The notes below the pieces were generated by a model. That model was given only the letters and a program-made list of their open reading frames with translations, made no database searches and was not told the origin of the DNA. Positions 5,833-7,134 of a stretch of 7,134 nt of DNA are shown here, piece by piece (the first letter of the stretch is position 1; every line of letters begins with the position of its first letter). A program made the translations under genes and the position numbers. The stretch comes from an uncultured Rubrobacteraceae bacterium. Its GTDB lineage: Bacteria; Actinomycetota; Rubrobacteria; Rubrobacterales; Rubrobacteraceae. The stretch lies in NCBI GenBank assembly GCA_902805985.1, contig CADCUW010000151.1, forward strand, positions 1 through 7,134, given 5' to 3'.

Positions 5833-5858
5833 TCTGCGGCTATGCTCTGCGGCTATGC
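5833..5858. repeat. Tandem duplication, 13 bp x 2, over the end of the reductase gene
   Basis: tctgcggctatgc occurs at 5833-5845 and again at 5846-5858. The second copy contains the last sense codon and stop (GCA TAG on the minus strand) of the reductase gene, so each copy carries a usable stop. Confidence 0.9.
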
Positions 5859-6569
5859 GGTAGCACGCATATGGTAGCGCAGGAAGAGGTGGTCGTCCGC
5901 TGTGTGCGCCGATTTGAGCATGAGGTCTCTGCGGGTAAAGCCGGGGTCAGGGGAAAGGATTGATGGGGATCCCGCAGCTACCAGTACCGGAGCGACGGTC
6001 AGGAACAGCTCATCCACCAGGTTCTGCGAGACCAGTTGGCGGTTCAGCGATGGTCCTCCTTCTACGAGGAGACGCTCTACGCTGTAGTCTGCCCTGAGAT
6101 GCTTGAGGACCCACTGAAGGTCAACGCTTGCAATCCCTCCCGGCCCTCCTCCTGGCGTTTCCGGGTTGCGGGGCGCGTAGAGGACTTCGGCGGATCTCTC
6201 GACCTGCTCTACGGCACCGTCGGGCAGGACCGCGAGAACCTTCTGGTTGGTGGTTATCAGGTGCTCCTCTATGGGCAACTCTCCCTGGCCGCCTAGAACG
6301 ATGGCCAGAGGCTGCGTGAGAGCAGGGTCGTCGAGCCCGAGGCTCAGCCGCTCGGCGCGCAAGGTACCGGCTCCGATCATGACGGCGTCCACCTTTGACC
6401 TCAGGGTGCGCATCGACTCGCGGTCCACACGGCCGCCGATGCCGGAAGCCTTGCCAGACACCGACGTCCCACCATCCACCGAGGAGACCATGTTGATCAC
6501 AACGTACGGAAAATCCCCACTGGAATGTGGTAACTCCAGATCCCCGTATATCTCTTTCCCTTCTGCCAA
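5853..6569 (-). CDS. RibD C-terminal-type (pyrimidine/dihydrofolate reductase-like) oxidoreductase
   Basis: The protein has 238 residues if translation starts at TTG 6569. It is a single RibD_C/DHFR-like NAD(P)H reductase domain: PYVVINMVSSVDG (about 21-33), the dinucleotide-binding VMIGAGTLRAER (about 63-74), LLVEGGPSLN (167-176) and DELFLTVAPVL (186-196). These are the family landmarks. The enzyme type in riboflavin synthesis reduces 5-amino-6-ribosylaminouracil phosphate, but many free-standing relatives have unknown substrates, and no deaminase domain or other riboflavin gene is present here. Start choice: the frame stays open to 6923, but everything above 6569 lies inside hflX in another frame and has no domain sense. 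TTG 6569 has AGGA four bases upstream and lies downstream of a TATAAT box. The first ATG (6491) would cut into the first beta strand. The gene converges on the recombinase gene. Confidence 0.82.
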   Translation of the reverse strand: MAEGKEIYGDLELPHSSGDFPYVVINMVSSVDGGTSVSGKASGIGGRVDRESMRTLRSKVDAVMIGAGTLRAERLSLGLDDPALTQPLAIVLGGQGELPIEEHLITTNQKVLAVLPDGAVEQVERSAEVLYAPRNPETPGGGPGGIASVDLQWVLKHLRADYSVERLLVEGGPSLNRQLVSQNLVDELFLTVAPVLVAAGSPSILSPDPGFTRRDLMLKSAHTADDHLFLRYHMRATA

Positions 6570-6599
6570 AAAGTCCTGATCCTGGGAGAGTATTATGTG

Positions 6600-6605
6600 A
6601 TTATA
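6600..6605 (-). promoter_or_regulatory. Probable -10 box for the reductase gene
   Basis: A perfect TATAAT on the minus strand lies 12 bp after the hflX stop. It predicts a start near 6593 and a leader of about 24 nt to TTG 6569. No good -35 box is visible at 16-18 bp spacing. It suggests the reductase is not solely dependent on hflX transcription. Confidence 0.5.
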
Positions 6606-6616
6606 GCGTATGTGGC

Positions 6617-7134
6617 TCAGGGAACTCTGTATGGGGCGTATTTGGCGGAGGTGGCGTGCGGGAGGCTGACGTCCATAAGGATTCCCTCTTCGGTTGTATG
6701 GCTGGAGTGGATGTCGGCGAGGCCGTAGAGGCGGCTGGCGGCCCCGTAATCGTCGTGCGGGATCAGGACCTGCATGCGCTCCCGGGTATCGGAGATCGCT
6801 TCGTAGATAGCGTCCAGCAGCGAACGCGCGTCGGAGACGGCGCTGATCATGACAGCCTCTGGGTAGAGCCTCTCGATCTCCCCGATTCGTCCCTCTGGGA
6901 CAAGATCCATCTTGTTGAGGCACAGTATCGTCGGGGCCTGTGCTGACCCCTCCTCTTGTCCGGCGCCCTCAGATAGCGTGCGGCCGACGGTGGCTATCTC
7001 TTCTTCGAGCTCGGGGCTCGAGGCGTCGGCGCAAAGGACCTTTACGTCCGCCTGATTGGCCGCCTCCAGGGTGGAGGCGAAGGAGTGGACGAGCTGGGTA
7101 GGCAGCTTCCTTATAAAGCCCACCGTGTCGGTCA
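6617..7134 (-). CDS. hflX: GTPase HflX, C-terminal part (5' end beyond window)
   Basis: About 171 C-terminal residues are visible, read from 7132 downwards. They open with the G3 switch-II motif and HflX signature TDTVGFIRKLPTQLV (1-15). The G4 motif NKMD is at 73-76 and the G5 motif SAV at 97-99. The C-terminal domain follows (about 115-171: MQVLIPHDDYGAASRLYG, then EEGILMDVSLP). HflX is a ribosome-associated GTPase that splits stalled or hibernating 70S ribosomes, often under heat or antibiotic stress. The G1 and G2 motifs and the N-terminal domain lie outside the window, so completeness cannot be judged. An acidic insert (SEGAGQEEGS, about 54-63) sits before the G4 strand. The gene ends 47 nt before the reductase start, on the same strand. 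Confidence 0.93.
   Translation of the reverse strand, partial: TDTVGFIRKLPTQLVHSFASTLEAANQADVKVLCADASSPELEEEIATVGRTLSEGAGQEEGSAQAPTILCLNKMDLVPEGRIGEIERLYPEAVMISAVSDARSLLDAIYEAISDTRERMQVLIPHDDYGAASRLYGLADIHSSHTTEEGILMDVSLPHATSAKYAPYRVP

Larger units (their letters stand above)
5273..5852. other. Convergent intergenic region rich in short duplications
   Basis: These 580 bp lie between the converging recombinase and reductase genes. I find no credible gene: the open frames here overlap each other on both strands, have no recognisable domain or ribosome-binding site, and run across the repeats. The base composition is visibly less GC-rich than its surroundings, most clearly at 5740-5820. The region holds an interrupted inverted repeat, a 9-bp hairpin and six adjacent duplications, each listed separately. 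No T-tract terminator is evident for either converging gene. Confidence 0.75.

Noticed and set aside
5437..5858. CRISPR array
   Set aside because: The repeats are all different sequences, each in only two copies, without regular spacers or adjacent cas genes.
5853..6923. Reading the reductase as a 356-residue protein starting at 6923
   Set aside because: The first 118 residues are an Arg/Pro-rich shadow of hflX on the same strand in another frame. They contain no family sequence.

Overview
The window is a GC-rich chromosomal segment that most resembles a deep-branching actinobacterium. Rubrobacter or a relative is my best guess, but this rests on gene content and composition, not on a search. 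The evidence is a GarA-like FHA gene directly followed by an FtsR-like MerR gene (a pair shared with mycobacteria and corynebacteria), a small protein resembling the RsiG family, and an actinobacterial-style mannose-1-phosphate guanylyltransferase fused to a degenerate phosphomannomutase.

Plus strand, 1-5272: five genes and a 5'-truncated one run in the same direction. First is the C-terminal part of the nucleotidyltransferase / left-handed beta-helix / phosphomannomutase-like protein (to 2092). A probable promoter at 2095-2124 then appears to start a compact cluster: a small RsiG-like protein (2132-2389, possibly translated from a leaderless mRNA), a zinc-ribbon plus FHA protein (2386-2841, ATGA overlap), an FtsR-like MerR regulator (2912-3775), adenine phosphoribosyltransferase (3778-4329) and a tyrosine recombinase with a complete catalytic set (4322-5272, 8-nt overlap). 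The only real gap inside the cluster, between the FHA and MerR genes, is filled by five tandem copies of an 11-bp unit.

5273-5852 is a 580-bp convergent intergenic region, visibly less GC-rich than its flanks. I see no credible gene in it. It holds a large interrupted inverted repeat just after the recombinase gene, and then an unusual series of short sequences each present as one adjacent pair (periods 9, 12, 13, 13, 18 and 21 bp).

Minus strand, 5853-7134: the C-terminal part of the GTPase HflX enters from the right edge and ends at 6617. A RibD C-terminal-type reductase follows (5853-6569), with its own TATAAT box in the 47-nt gap and a probable TTG start.

No RNA gene, CRISPR array or complete mobile element is visible. 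The least ordinary parts are the inverted repeat beside the recombinase, the paired-duplication region, the zinc-ribbon GarA-like protein with a candidate phospho-switch, and the RsiG-like protein whose c-di-GMP signature is largely missing.
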